Shown here: positions 34,600-47,640 of the stretch, in pieces
How the letters are laid out: each line of letters starts with the position of its first letter
Numbering within the stretch: the first letter of the stretch is position 1
Assembly: GCA_037127315.1 (NCBI GenBank)
Contig: JBBBDQ010000192.1
Span: 1,062,501-1,126,500, forward strand
Source: Ascarosepion bandense
Lineage: Eukaryota > Mollusca > Cephalopoda > Sepiida > Sepiidae
Direction: 5' to 3'
Length of the DNA stretch: 64,000 nucleotides
The notes under the pieces: model-generated
Databases searched by the model: none
The model's input: the letters and a program-made list of their open reading frames with translations, nothing else
What the model was told of the DNA's origin: nothing
Made by a program: the position numbers and the translations under genes

Positions 34600-35280
34600 C
34601 AGCGAGGTATATTTTATTTTTGCAAGATTTTTTTTGAAACAGAGAATTGGCTACTGTTTACAAAAAATGAAAAATGGCCGAAAAATTGAAATTTTTAAAA
34701 ATCAATAAAATTTTATATTCCAATCAATATAATTTCAGGTTGAAATACACCAGAATTTTTGCTTACCGGAATGAGTAAATTTAATCTCTTAGATTTCAAT
34801 TAAAGCTAAAATTACAACTTCAAGAAAGCTATTTTACTTTTAAAAATTCAATTTAAATTTAGGTATCGAAAATGGTTGGTGGTACTTACATTAATTCGGA
34901 AATACTTGCAAAAATCAAATAATGGTCGGATTTTAATGAAACTGTCAGGACTTATTTACAAACAAAGGAATTTTTTAAAATCATTATTTTTATAAATTCT
35001 TGGTAAAAATATTTTTTTTACATCTGTTCCTCCACCTCCAATTAATTTTCTAAAATTCCTAGAAATTGACTACTGTCCGAAAACTTTGTTTTATTAGTTA
35101 AATGCAGAACTCCTTGGGAATGTAAATCAATTATTCTTTAAACCCATGTCACTATTCCGAATAGTGAAATGAAAAATGCAATAAAACTATGCCAGTATAT
35201 ATATTTTATTTTTGATAAGCTTCTATATATTTTAAATATATATCTGTAGTTAACGTAGCAAATCTTACAGAACGTGATAC
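34600..35280 (+). repeat. AT-rich dispersed repeat D, partial copy
   Basis: Shares with 43440-43690 the series 'tatataatttc', 'gaaatgcaccagaatttttt'-like words, 'ttaaagctaaaat' and 'aggtatc'. Shares with 32345-33270 the series 'caaataatg.tcg.attttaatgaaa', 'tcaggactta' and 'gcaataaaactatgcc'. Confidence 0.6.
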
Positions 35281-36056
35281 AATTTTATTTATTTAAAAAA
35301 TCCATTTAAATTAAAACTTGTGAAACGTTGCTAGAATGAAGTTTTAATACACTACTATTTGAAAGGAAAATAACACGTTCTTTTAGCATAAAGGTATTTC
35401 ATAACGAGAAATGAAGCAAGTATTACACGGAATGCAAGGATATTTTTCTCTAACATTTTGACTATTCCAACATTCTTCTCACAATCATCGTGTATCCATT
35501 CTTAAGAAGCATATGGATGTATGCATTCCATGTCTATCGTCTACAAGGTGGAACTTTTAACATATGGACCGTGAAGAGAGTTCATGAAAATCTACCACCT
35601 TTAAAAAGCTGCTTTACTGAAATTCAATCAACATCAAATGTAGATCAAACCATTGTAGAAGCAACAACAATTTTATAATACTTGAATGCTGATAATTTCC
35701 TGTTTTGGTTAGAGCTTATTCGTCAGGTTATGTCTCACGTTGAAATAATTTACACAATCTTATTATGAACAACTAGGAGTCTATTCTCATATATGTATAT
35801 ACATATAAACGAACTGTATATCCACATAACTAAACATGGGGGATGTAGAATTACATCTTATCGTACAATGTATGTGCCCGAATACACAAGGGTTGTAAGC
35901 TATATCAGCTCGCAGAATAGAGCTGGTATTCAACTATCTTTGTCTTCAGTCTCATTTACTAACACATAACACTTCAATTTTTTGAGTATTTTTAAAGATG
36001 TAGTTTATGATCATTCTCACGTGTGTTGTAGGGATACAAAAGGGATCTCCCTTTGG
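35281..36056. other. No gene assigned
   Basis: AT-rich spacer. A 62-codon open frame (35490-35678, plus) with a plausible composition matches nothing I recognise. Confidence 0.4.
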
Positions 36057-36150
36057 TGGAGAACATGTCGGTTGTTCGCTCTTGTCGTGGAAAAGATCGC
36101 CTCTATATTTTTCCCACCGCTGAAGTATTTCTTCATTCTCTAATATGAGT
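36057..36150 (-). pseudogene. Short RTE LINE fragment
   Basis: The minus strand reads LILENEEILQRWEKYRGDLF followed by HDKSEQPT. This is the segment that in the other RTE copy spans the 787-bp element insertion site (29395-29452 joined to 30240). Here it is uninterrupted and so shows the empty target site. Confidence 0.85.
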
Positions 36151-36269
36151 ACAGTGACAAAAGTATCTGTCAAATTCATTTCGTTTACAGCATCCAAAAA
36201 GAAAGGTTGTTTTCTTTAAAATACTCGCCCCATGGCCCGGGCAGAGGCTAAATCTCCGACCCTAATAGC

Positions 36270-36535
36270 ATAAAAGAACATGGGGCTGTTTCCATTTGGA
36301 AATATAGATTTTCTAGAAAGAAACTCCTGCTCACAGTCCTCAATTTGGGAAAATCCAAAACTCATTGTTTCCCCGTTCGTGGAATATGTCCTCACCTGGG
36401 ACGTAGATGAGTCCTAAGCATATTTTCTCCAGACACAGGAGTATCTCCATATTGCATGTAAGACTCTTTCTTTAACTTTCTCCTTATGTTCTGCTTTTCT
36501 TTGTAGATATATATGATGTATTGAATTTTGCAGTA
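36270..36535 (+). repeat. Dispersed repeat E, copy 1
   Basis: About 250 bp repeated in direct orientation at 38705-38970. Shared words include 'agaaagaaactcc', 'actcattgtttcc', 'attttctccagacaca' and 'tatctccatatt'. No coding function recognised. Confidence 0.7.
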
Positions 36536-36738
36536 ATGCAGATATTTACAACATGGCCGCCTTCTTTCTCACCTCCAAGCTGAGTTTGATTTTGGCGCTC
36601 TTCAAAGAAGACTATGCCTCCTATCTCTAGTAGTATACCTACTCTTTCCACTGTGACGTGCAACACGTAGTTGCAAGTCCTGTTCCTTTAACCTAATTAG
36701 GATAACTATTTAATAACAAGAAGGACATTTGATGATAC

Positions 36739-37330
36739 TGTTACGGATATAGGCCAACAATAAATACCCACCCCCTTCCCATATCACACACAAGCTAGCA
36801 ACACAAACACACCCACCTCCGATATCATACATAAGCCATATGCGCGTAGGCGAAAACAACAGAAAACAGAAGTGAAGCAATTGGCTGAAGATAACCAAAC
36901 AGCAAGCCAGAAATGTTATAGCCAAAATACGCAGACCACGAAGTGAACTGTAAAAAAAAAATAAATAGCAGTAGCCGGCTGAATCTCGACAGGTTAAGTC
37001 AGACTAATTCCGACTCTAAGAAATTAGGCAAGACCGCGCATTCCCTGAGGCGGAAAACAAGTCACATTGTTCCAGTTGCCGAGAATGTAAGAAAGATAAT
37101 TTATCGCAGAATATAGCCGTTGCACTCAAGGATCTCTGAAGAAAGAAGAAAGCCTGATACCAAAAAGATATAATTCCCAACTGTCTGAGAAAAGGAAGAT
37201 GAGAGCCGAAGCTATTCATTAAAGTATCAAAAAAAAAAAAAAAGAAAAAAAAAGAAATGAGAATAGAGAAAAGAAAAGAGAGAGAGAGTGAGAAAAGATA
37301 AAAGAAGATACTATAAGATAAGCCATTACA
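36739..37330 (+). repeat. Possible LTR (TGTTACGG...TTACA)
   Basis: The segment starts with TGTTACGGATATAGG and could end at CCATTACA (37330). The ends are roughly inverted, as in Gypsy LTRs, and the interior has A-rich and GA-rich runs (37220-37320). No target duplication was visible and no internal genes follow, so this is tentative. Confidence 0.3.
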
Positions 37331-38704
37331 ATCCCCGCCGCATTTTAGCAGTAGCCTACAAACACCACAAAAATATTACGTTCGTGCAAACACCTTTACA
37401 AACGTTGAAATAGAATATAATCATATGATCTATGTGTCTTGTTGGTTTGTTCCATGCACCGCTCAACGTCTTATTTTGGGTTAAGACCAATATTATATTT
37501 ATCCACCCCTTCCCATATTTGTTGTTCACCCCCTTTTCTTAGTTCATTAAATTGTTATATTTTATGCTTGGTGTTTGTTCACACATTCAAAGGTCGGTTG
37601 AATGTGTTAATGAATGAGGATCCGGAAACTTTATTTTTTTTTTATCTTTGTCTATTCCGCCGACAAGCTTTCAATGTAAGGGAGAGAACCCGGATCGCTT
37701 TAGTGAAACATTAAAGTTCAAGGATAAAAGATTTGTCGTTGTGGAATATTCGATTCATACTAAATATGAACAATACTTATTTTAAATATTTTTTCACGTG
37801 TATTCACCTGGCATTTCCCAAATATTTTATTGTAACTCATACTATTTTCCATAGACATTCTTCCATATTGCAGGATATTTAATTAAACCACAAAGTGTGT
37901 GGAAAATGCTAATATGCGACCATTTTACAAAATTAAACTAGTATTGTCCCATGAGGTATGAATTGTATTATATTGTTTCAAGTATTTGACGGTTGACATC
38001 CATTCTACTGGCGTAGTAAATCTACGTTCAGTGGAATCCAATTTTTCTTTAAAAACCAAACTCTCTGCAGATATCAAGCCCCTTGGCATTGATGATTTCT
38101 GGCTAAAGACACATGCACAGACTACTGGTCATTTTTGGACAAACAAAAGGACTTCAAAAGTTTTTTTTTATGACTACTTGAAAATCTTGAAATTTTCAAA
38201 TATACATGACTTGGAATTGAATTTAAAATAGAACGCAACTTAGTCAAGTTAAATGCGTCACATCCACATACGGAGAACCATTCCAGATACAGAAGAGACA
38301 TTAAAGTTTTAATAATCGCGTTAACAACGCAAATCAAAATATTTGTTTGGACAAGCTGAAACGAGCCTTTCTGAATGCTACATGACTCAATTGAGACACA
38401 GATGTCACTACACCATCCCCAGTCGCACCAAATATACAAGTCAAGCTGTGACCAGATCCGGGTGTCATTCCATTGCCCAGACATTTTTATATCGTAATTT
38501 GTTTTCTCTTTTTGTAGTACATATTGTTTTTGTATGAAGTTTTGCATTATACTATCACGGGGAGAACTTTTATGATATTGAATGGACATTGTTTCGTCTA
38601 GTATTTTTAGTATGCATGTTCTTTTTTATATTGTCCTTTGTATAAAGTAAATGTATCACGTGACGCACTGCTTAGTAACTTCAGCAGTTAAATTCTGTTT
38701 GTTT
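37331..38704. other. No gene assigned
   Basis: AT-rich DNA. The 155-codon minus-strand frame at 38122-38589 has no recognisable domain and no splice context, so it is not called. Nothing else seen. Confidence 0.45.
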
Positions 38705-38970
38705 GGTGCCGTTTCCGTTTGGGATTATATTTTTCACAGATATAGAAAGAAACTCCATCTCGCAGTTCTTAATTTAAGAAAAACCAAGACTCATTGTTTC
38801 CTGTTCGTGATATATATCCTCTCCGATGACATTGATGAAACCTAAACCATGTTTAGGACTTCAGATTTAAATATGAAGTCCTAAAAATATTTTCTCCAGA
38901 CACATGAATATCTCCATATTACATGTAAGACTATTCTTTTTCTTTCTCCTTAAACTATATATGATGCATT
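38705..38970 (+). repeat. Dispersed repeat E, copy 2, with palindromic insertion
   Basis: Second copy of the repeat at 36270. It differs by roughly 35 extra bases near 38846-38886 that carry a perfect 12-bp inverted repeat (TTTAGGACTTCA at 38852-38863, complement at 38874-38885). Confidence 0.7.
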
Positions 38971-40839
38971 GCTTTCCGCGTGGTACATACATAATATGTC
39001 TTAGCAGTATAAAAATCTCTTTGAGAAAAAAGCATGTTTGTCATTCTTTTTTCTTTCAACCATTCCGTTTTGTCCGTGAACTACAGTATTATTATATCAC
39101 GGATATAATAATGCCCATTACGGGGAAATACAAAAGGGAGAATAATCTCTCTTTATTAACTCTCTCCTGTTACAGTGTCATAGATAAATTAGTTGGAATT
39201 CTTGCATAAGAATATCATGGTTAATGCTTCGTTTACTGTATAGCAGTAATTTTGTTCCTTGTCAGTCATTGTGTAAGATGCAAATGAGATAGGTAGACAT
39301 TTTCCATGATGACCATGCTTCAATACTACTCCTAATCCATGATTGCTGGTATTTGTGACAAATTTTGTCGATAGTTCGGGGTTATAGATAAAATATGAAC
39401 TCTTTAGTATTCAAGAGTTGTGTCCTTCGGGTCTATTGATGAAGCCAAGACGGCGAAATAAAGCATATAGCAATACTACGTGCCTGACTCAATATTATGA
39501 AAGTAAATACGAAATATCAATTGGCGGCTTCAATATAAAGCATAGAGTCAAGGGCATCACAAATTATCACAAAGGTGAGAATAACATTATATTTATGTGA
39601 ATTTTGTTGTTTTTTCATTTTGGTTTTTTAAAAAAGAAAATATGGTGACTTCAGATATTCCGTTGCCGAGTCTGTAGTTGTCTAACAAAAATAAGCGCGA
39701 ACAGTTAATGAATAAGTCGATTTTACATCTTCGTGCTTTATCATTAGCAGTATAAACGAATAATTAGAATACAATTATATTCTATTGAGCACAAGGCTAA
39801 AGATCGAGAATTAATTAAAAAAATGTACAGTTAACAAATGAAAGCAGTATCTACACACGTATTCAAAATTTTCGAAAACCATTTGATACCGAATTGGCTG
39901 AGCATTTATAATTCCCAGGATTACAACAAAATGAAAACACAATTGACAAATGTTTAATTAGACTGCAGACAAAAGTAGAAAAATGTAGATTTGATAAAAT
40001 ACGGAAAAACGAATCTTTGAACAGATAATAAAAGTTGACGGACAAAAAAAATGAATAAATATACCTAACCTTACATTAAAGATAAAAAGCTTAAAAACAT
40101 GAAACTACAACTAAAAATAGCACACGTTACAATGCCAGTGAAAGAAAAGCAGTAACGTACCAAGAAATAACGTTAGAGAATACCAGTGTACATGTGGAAA
40201 AACCCACAAAAAAAGAAAAGAAGAATTTTGCTTATAATACAAAATGCAAAAAATATATTTACATCATTCCAAAAAAAAAAAAAAAAAAAATATGTCTTAC
40301 TGTTTAGTCACATGCAAAAACAAAAACCCTAGTGCACATGGCATAAGAAAAACAAGTCCGTATAAATCTAGAAAACAAATCTCGCATAGGTTTAGAAAAT
40401 GGAATTCATATCGACGCAGAAAAGAAAAACGGCACTTGCAAAACAGTATATGAACGAGACCAAGAAGAAGACTTATATTTAAACACTATAAAAAAAGTTA
40501 TATTTAAATACAACAACAGCGAAGAAATATTTGCTATTGATTGTCAAGATTTATATGAAAAAATTGCAAAACAAAAATGAACTAAGGAAAATATATTACC
40601 ACTTAGAATTTATAAAAAATAATGTACCTCCATACAAACAGACCAATAAGTGTCAAAACGGAACAAACTATTTTGTCGGTAATAAATGGTACCAAAAAAT
40701 CACAATATGATATCAATTTTTTTCAACATCAAACATAAATCTACAACCATTCAAGTCATTTTTGTGTACGAGAATGACAACAATATTTGTATAAATTTAG
40801 GTTAGATACAAATTAACTGTAGTACGATGGTGGGCTGAA
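38971..40839. other. No gene assigned
   Basis: AT-rich DNA. Around 40150-40730 the plus strand has several short Lys/Arg-rich frames (for example 40244-40453) that look like one decayed coding region broken by an A20 run at 40271-40290 and by stops, but no family is recognised. Confidence 0.4.
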
Positions 40840-41740
40840 AATTTCATAGGCTGACTATGAAGGAGTGATGCTAGAGCTGTGAAATTTTGCAACTCTTCTT
40901 TCTAATAACAGCATTGTTTTTTAAAAGTAAACTGATATCTATAAACTTCTAAAGAAGACTGTTTAATCAAAAAGTCAACAACAGTAGATATGGTGTCATC
41001 GTCATTGCGATATCGGTTCCTAGCCAAATTATTTTTTATGTTGGGGAACAGATCAGGGGAATAGGGGGGGGGTCAACCAGTTCAAAGTGAAAGTCACGCA
41101 CAGCAATCATTGAAACCAATGACTTGTATGCTGGAGATTTGTCCTGATAAAACAATATATATTTCGTTAGTTTTTCTGGGCGTTTCCTTTTGAAAGCCTT
41201 TCGGAACTACTTCATAAATTTGGCATTGATGGTGTGTCCATCTTGAAGATAGTTAATAAACACAATGCCTATGGCATAAGGTCATCACCTCTCCTGCAAA
41301 TAAAACTTCCTTGGCCTTTTTTGGAGCAGGCGAGGTGGGGTGTTTCATGGTTTGTCTCTTTCTCTATGACTCAAAGCGATACCCCACCAATCAACATTCA
41401 TGAAATCCAGATAGATCCGCTTCAAACAGTGCGAAATTTTCCTGTGATGCTATCAGCCCGGGGTGCTTTTGATCAGGTGTCTGAGAACATGACACCCACC
41501 AAGCAGAAGCCATCATGACAAGTCATGGTACAGAATATTCTTAATTCTCTCACGGAATATGCTAATCACTTAGGTTATTTGATTCATAATCAATTGTTTG
41601 TCATAAAGCACTATGTTTTCTTCGGTGGTGGCGACAGGTGAGGTGCAGGACTTACAGACCATGGCTCATCTTCATGACTCTCACTTCCACTCCTAAATTC
41701 AGCTTTCACCCGCCTATTTCAGCCCATAGAATACCTTAAA
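40840..41740 (-). pseudogene. mariner-type transposase remnant
   Basis: The minus strand reads a mariner transposase C-terminal two-thirds in several frames: IFRERIKNILYHDL near 41550, an ECWVHH-like region degraded near 41410-41380, GIVFINYLQDGHTINAKFMK, AFKRKRPEKLTKYILFYQDK with SPAYKSLVSMIAVRDFHFEL, and VDPPPYSPDLFPNIKNNLAR. The block between PDL and FPN, which should carry the third catalytic Asp (APSDYFL), is deleted. In active relatives the enzyme cuts and pastes at TA dinucleotides. Clear terminal repeats were not fixed. Immediately right is a Gypsy RT piece. Confidence 0.85.
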
Positions 41741-41814
41741 AGTCAATAACCTGAAATTTTTCAAAATATCGGCTATTTTCCAGGGAAATAAACAATACTT
41801 ATTGTTAAAAATGC

Positions 41815-42285
41815 GACACCAGAACATCTCCAGTGCACGCAAAAGATGAAATGAAGAAAGAATTACACAAAATGGAAGACGTTCGTCTGATCACAGAGTG
41901 GATGAACCACCAGACTGGGTGAATGCAATTTTTTATAACAAAAAGAAAAATGGTGAATTACACATAAGCTTAGAACCAAAACAAATGAGTTAAAAAAACT
42001 CACCACAAACTTTAATCCTTGAGGAAATTTCTCATAAACTAGCTCGTGCTAAATATTTAACAAATATTTTACAGTTAGATTGATAATGGACAATATACCT
42101 TGATGAAGAATCATGTCTGCTTCCGTGATTAATATACCTTTGGGTAGGTACAGGTACTTAAGGTGTCACTTTGGTTTTAAGGTGTTACAGGACATATATC
42201 AACAAAGATTGACCAAACAATAAACGATTGTGAAGTATCCATTGGCATATCTTATATATCTGCATATATGGCAAAACTAGGTACC
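41815..42285 (+). pseudogene. Ty3/Gypsy reverse transcriptase fragment
   Basis: The plus strand gives, with frame changes, PVHAKDEMKKELHKMEDVRL, then a TGWMQFFITKRKMVNYT stretch (the W(V)NA.V..KKNG motif), TLILEEISHKLARAKYLT, the LDEESCLLP start-of-palm region and a GRYRYLRCHFGFKVLQDIYQ segment. These are the conserved blocks just before the catalytic YxDD, which is not preserved beyond 42285, where AT-rich repeat D begins. No LTR or neighbouring gag was seen. It is a different copy from the Gypsy at 16930-18900, which lacks RT. Confidence 0.82.
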
Positions 42286-43690
42286 GTCACTTTTTCGCTG
42301 GAAAACAGCATAGCGTTATGTAAAAGGCCACAATCTTAACGAAAATAAAGTTTTATCGTCAAAATGTTCATGTTATTATTAAGATGAGAGACCAAAGTAT
42401 TTTTTATTTTTTTGTTTTTTTAAAATTCTTTCTAACACGTTCGAAAATTTTGGTTAAAATCTTGTTTTGTTTACGTCATCGCCGTGGCTTACTTTTAACA
42501 TTGATTTTTTGCGCTTTTTTTCCGTTGAAAACACATTGATTTCGAAATTCTTGTAAAAATCAAATAATTGTCCGATTTTAATGAAATTTTCAGGACTTAT
42601 TCACAAATGAATGAAATTATTTTTAAAAGTTTTTTTTAGAAAACTTTGGTAAACATATATATATATTTTAAATATGTTACCCCCACCTTACTTAATTTCA
42701 TAAAATTTCGCACAGAAACTTCCTGTTCCCTGAAAATTTTCTTTTTGTTAGGAGATTGTAAATCGCCTACTTCTTTTTTTCAAATTAGTACTATCTAAAG
42801 GAAAATCTGATCTGCTTTTAATTGCTTTTATAAATAGGTAATATTAAGGACATTATTGTCGGAAGAAATAACATTTTTCTTATGAATAATGAATTTTTAC
42901 AAGAATATTTTTATTTTTTTTAACATTTTAATTATAATAATTTGTAATAGATTAAAATCGTGTAAAATTCTCTATTTGGATATTTCCTGGATGTGATATA
43001 ATAATTAAGTGGAAACGAAATTTACGAGTCCAAAATTGCAAAGATTATTAAACGTAGTTGTGCTATCTATTTTTAAAAAAATTATTTTGTATTTTTTTTT
43101 TACTTAATACGTTCCTATTTTCATGTATGGTCAACTGAAATTGCCATTATTATGCAAAGGTTACGTAATCTAAGAGTTTTGTCCCGTCACTTAGATTTAT
43201 GAAAATTGTCATTTATGGTCATTTATAGTAGCTGTCATCGCTTCGTCATTCAATCGTTAATAATTGGTTGTATTACCTTTTTATGCTATAAATAATATTT
43301 CTTTCAAATCAGATTAATTTAACTTTCAATTTTTTAATTTCACTAAAATAAAGTATTAAAAATATTTTAAAATATTTTTAAAATCGATGAGTTTTTGTTT
43401 GTTTACGAATTTCTTAAAATTAAGGAAATGGCCGCCTTTAAGAAAATTTTAAGAAATCGAAATTAAATGTGACATTCTAATCTATATAATTTCTATCTGA
43501 AATGCACCAGAATTTTTTATTTAATGGAAATAATAAATACACCATAATTTTTTACTTATTTGAAATAATAAATTTAATCATTAAGCTTTTAATTAAATCT
43601 AAAATGAAATCTTCAAGAATGTTTTTTTCATTTTAAAAATCTCATTTTAAACTTAGGTATCAAAAATTCTGCCAAAAAGTGGAGGTATCT
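42286..43690 (+). repeat. AT-rich dispersed repeat D, long copy
   Basis: Begins with 'aacagcatagcg.tatg', as in the copies at 31770 (complement) and 32565, and repeats the same word order through 'ctaacacgttcgaaaatttt', 'caaataattgtccgatttta', 'tcaggactta' and the 'gcaccagaatttttt' block near 43505. It is the longest copy and the best template for defining the family. Confidence 0.65.
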
Positions 43691-45361
43691 AGGCAAAACA
43701 ATTGAAGAACATGATAAGAGCTTAAGAAAACCAACGGGTCTAGTTAAAAAAAAAGTTCAAAGACAGAAACAAATCAAAATTTATGGTTTTGTGTGGGATG
43801 AAAATGGTTCTCAGTCAGACTCAGAAAAATGCGATAAAATCAAATCAAATCAAAGCCCACACTTGCAAAAAGAGAACTTCAGAAATAGCCTCAACCTTTG
43901 ATAGATTTGGCGTTAAGTCTTTTGGTTGTGGTCAAGTGCCCAAGATAGGGGATGTTTGAGTTTGAAAAAATATATATTTTTTTTGCTTAATTTAAAACTC
44001 TGTTTGCGCAGTCGGCTAAAATAACTTTTAGTGTTTCACTTTGTTTTAGTGTATTCGAATATATTATGATATCATGAGAAATTTTGTTTCTTTCAATACC
44101 TTTGATAATTCTGTAATTTTTTTAGTTCACTCGCGCTGTGTATAATATAAGATGGTCTCGTGAATTGATATCTACCAAATGTTCAGAAGATAAATGTGTT
44201 CTTCATTAAGGAGAGTATGTCATTATCGATCAGAAGCATCAAGTTCTGAGAAATTTTGGATTATGCATTTTCGCGAAGATCTCATCAAATTATTTTATTC
44301 AAAGGGTATTTTCGTTGAAGGATTACAAGATTACCTTTTTATCTGTCTTTATGTGTTGGTGGTCAACAATGTACTAATTACGTCTAAAATCAGTAAAGGG
44401 ACCATTAAGAAAAGAGACTCCAAAATAAATATCACCGGCGTACAGAGCTTTATTAGGAGAATTTTACGACGCTCACGCATTCAGATAATAAATTGTGAAT
44501 CTGGAAGTGTGCATTCAGAGATGCTGTGACGCCATAGAAATTAGGTTTGATAACTAACATTGGTGATACCAGCAAGCGACGGGCGTCTCTCTATCAATTC
44601 AACGCAACTTTTCTTCTGTGGCCTAAGAATATTTTCTATTGATTTCTATTGATTATATTGAAGTTATTAATTTACATTTATTGAAGTACTGCAATATATG
44701 AAACATAGTAGCCTTTCCACAAAATTATATATTCCTATTGCAGGGACCTACCTAAAAATGGACTCGTCCACACCTTATAATATGGCTACCAACTCTGGGT
44801 GGGAGACACTGAGTAGTAGCCACAGAGTGAGTGAATGAGTGAGTCAAGACGCCTGCGAGAGGAAGTACTCTCCAGTCCACGTTTACCTTTGTACTACGTT
44901 TCCCGAGAATATACTATTCAACCTTATATCCGAGTTCGTGTTATCTTTCTATGGCCCTTCGGTGATAACAATTTCTATATGGACCTGAACAGCAAGTCAC
45001 TGACAAAATCATTGACTCACAGTATTGTTTTGATACTAAAAAAACGTCATTTTTCCAAAATTTACATTAGTTTGAGTATTGAAAAAATGACATTTCTCAA
45101 TTTTTACATAATTATTTGGTTATGTATTTTGATAAAGTTTAATCAAATTCGCTCGTGAATCACTTTAAATACACTGGGTAGACTATGTGCATATTTATGA
45201 GTAGTAGATATTCTGATAAAATTTTCAGTTTCCGCTTAACTTGGGAAGTATACCAGTGCACTGTGTCTGGGCTTTAAATACGTATGTTATGATAAGTTTG
45301 TGATGAAAAAGTCCAATGAAAGTAGATGACAGAAGACGTAGAGGTGCTCATACTTATTTAT
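43691..45361. other. No gene assigned
   Basis: AT-rich DNA with unremarkable short frames. The 111-codon frame at 44194-44529 and the one at 44835-45158 show no known domain. Confidence 0.45.
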
Positions 45362-45680
45362 TATAGCTGTTTGAGAGAGGTGGGGTAATTCCTAGATGCT
45401 GGGTGATCATTTTGAAGAACTGCAGAACGAATCTGGTCATTTGCAGAGAATTGTTGAACCTGCATCGATGTTGGCAACTGTGGTCAAATGAACATTCCTA
45501 CATCCGAAACATTGAAAGGGCGTCCACGGCGCATATCAGAACAATTATAGAATCGGGAGTGTCAACGCAGAACGTTGGGAATCGTTTATTTGTGTTCAGG
45601 ATTCTGGAACGTTTGCTTTTCTGTTTAGGTCATAACATTGTTGTCCAATAATCTCGTGAACGGATTATCTAGGAGTGGGG
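45362..45680 (+). pseudogene. Tc1-like transposase N-terminal remnant
   Basis: The plus strand, in two frames, gives LFERGGVIPRCWVIILKNCR (first helix-turn-helix region), then HSYIRNIERASTAHIRTIIE, SGVSTQNVGNRLFVFRILER and LLFCLGHN. This parallels the paired DNA-binding domain and linker of Tc1 transposases (DRYI.N.AR...V....VRNRL...R...KKPLL). The catalytic domain is absent. Moderate confidence because the match is short and degenerate. Confidence 0.6.
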
Positions 45681-47149
45681 TGCTGTCTCGTACTCAGTGA
45701 TTAAAGCATATTCTGACTTCGTGTAAATAATGTTTATTACAAAATCTTCATGTGAATATATGACCGCAATTCATGCGTGTAGTTTTTTTTCTTACTGTTA
45801 ATTTGTATCATTTTCATTAATTATGAAGTATACATAAATACAAAATGTTTTGGTATCTTCACAACAGTATATTGTGCTGAAAATTGTTATCAGTCGCACT
45901 CTGGTTTTCTTTAGTTCAAGATATTATATTTCCGGGTCATTTTTTTAAACTCAATAGATTATCTTTAGAACTAAGTCCACATGTAATTCTAAAAGTCACA
46001 CATTAAATGTCAAAGAGTTGCATGTGACACCAAAGCCAGTTTGGCCCCACCATTTAAATTCCTTCAATATGGTTGATAATATATTTTACAGCATAATTTG
46101 TTTATTAATTTCACAAGCTATTTTCAATAATTTTTATAATAATTTCATATCAATCAAAATAAGTGCGACTTATTTTTAATCAAATTTCAAACCATAACAA
46201 TAGATTAATAAAATTAAAAAGTAATTAAAATATTTAATACTTTGACTGCTAGTGCCCAATAGATTGAATTCTGGCCCAAATGTTTATATTCAAATTTCGT
46301 TTTTCGATAGAATATTTTACTCCTAATTGTTAGCATGATATAAATTTTACAATATTGCACTTCCTTAAAGGTGAGTCAACAGGAAATATCTTTCTTGAAA
46401 TTTGTATTTAACCCATAAAACTTCTGAACCTGTAACTTTGTCTTGCCATTTCATAATACTTAGTAAATAATGTTTTTATAGTACATATTACATTGCCTTT
46501 TTCATGCGTTTATTATACTGCTTTTTATAATCTTTCTGTCCCATAATAAATGCTATATTTGCATGCACATTTCATACATTAAATACGACAATTATTATAA
46601 GACAGATGTACTACCTTGTGCATGTATTTAATGTTCTTCATTATACCATCTTGTCTTTATTTCCTCTAGATAAATATTTATTATGGCTATCAATGATTTT
46701 CATATCAACTGAATACAACGGAGGAGGAAAAGTGTTTATTCTGCCACGTAATGTAAACTGACGAAAAAACATTAAAAAGACATTAGTCAAATGACACTTT
46801 ATCATGAAGTTAATTCACAGTGTAAAAATCACAAAAACATCATAGTTATGAACTGGCCTGCAAACTCTGTAGATTACAATTAAATTGAAAGCTTGTTACA
46901 CATTTTTCAATGACAGCACTTTGAAGAGTAACAGCATAATCTTTTGCATGAAGCATTGTAAGAATTAATTTATACTTGAAAGTTTGAAAATTTTTATAAT
47001 GTTATATAATATTTTATAGTTAAAAGAAGGTTCTATCATTATTATTTCCATTTCATTTTTTATTTAAAAATGCATGTCAGAACAAAAGTTTGTAGCATAG
47101 TTTAAGGGAAATTCAAAGACAATATTTAGATATTTTTACAGAGATTTAT
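45681..47149. other. AT-rich DNA, no gene seen
   Basis: Nothing recognised. Confidence 0.5.
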
Positions 47150-47495
47150 TTATTCACATGTGTCATTTGTTTTACAATCTTTCGCCATTATTGGTGCATT
47201 TTCGTGATTCCGTCCTCCTAGAATTTTGCATATGAACGCTGATCTAATTGGGTTTTACTTGCTTCTAGAGAATCTAAGTTCTTCTCATGAAGAGAATTTT
47301 GTAGGAACCGAAATAATTAGTAATCCAAAGGTGTAAGGTCAGGAGAGAACGGCCAGTGTAGTAGCATATCCCCGTCAAGTTGTACTAATTTCTGTCAGGT
47401 CTGCAAACAGATACAAGATCTGACATTGCCCGAATAGAAAACAGCATCTTTCTGATTAGCTAATTCCAAACGCTTTTCATCGATTTCTGTCTTTA
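47150..47495 (-). pseudogene. mariner-type transposase C-terminal remnant
   Basis: The minus strand reads KTEIDEKRLELANQKDVVFY, then the decayed catalytic HDNARPH block, LVQLDGDMLLHWPFSPDLTP, LDYYLFRFLQNSLHEKNLDS and LEASKTQLDQ. The third catalytic residue region PDLTPLDYY keeps its Asp, but stops and a lost second motif make it inactive. It is a different subfamily from the copies at 40840 and 58573. Confidence 0.85.
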
Positions 47496-47511
47496 ATCAG
47501 TCCCGTTTGAA

Positions 47512-47640
47512 ACAGTCAGTCAGTCAGTCAAGTTTCATACGTGATACACGCTTAAATGATTATGTCCCATTCGATTTATGACTAGGCAGAAAATTTTACC
47601 GTAGTAAGTTGCTGTTTTTTATGCGTACTAGTCCAAATTC
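47512..47640 (-). mobile_element. Decayed 3' part of the SINE at 33769-34090
   Basis: The complement matches the SINE tail: TGACTGACTGACTG repeats, 'acgtatga' and 'gcgtgtatcacgtatg', an 'ataatcattt' block and a 'gctagtcataaat' region corresponding to the body. The tRNA-like head is missing or unrecognisable. Confidence 0.7.

Noticed and set aside
35490..35678. 62-codon ORF as a secreted peptide or toxin-like gene
   Set aside because: No signal peptide, no cysteine framework, and no similarity recognised.
38122..38589. 155-codon open frame on the minus strand
   Set aside because: No recognisable domain, no splice or promoter context, and composition typical of AT-rich intergenic DNA.
42286..43690. 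AT-rich block as a replication origin or scaffold-attachment region
   Set aside because: The sequence is a dispersed repeat shared with other loci, so composition alone does not support such a role.
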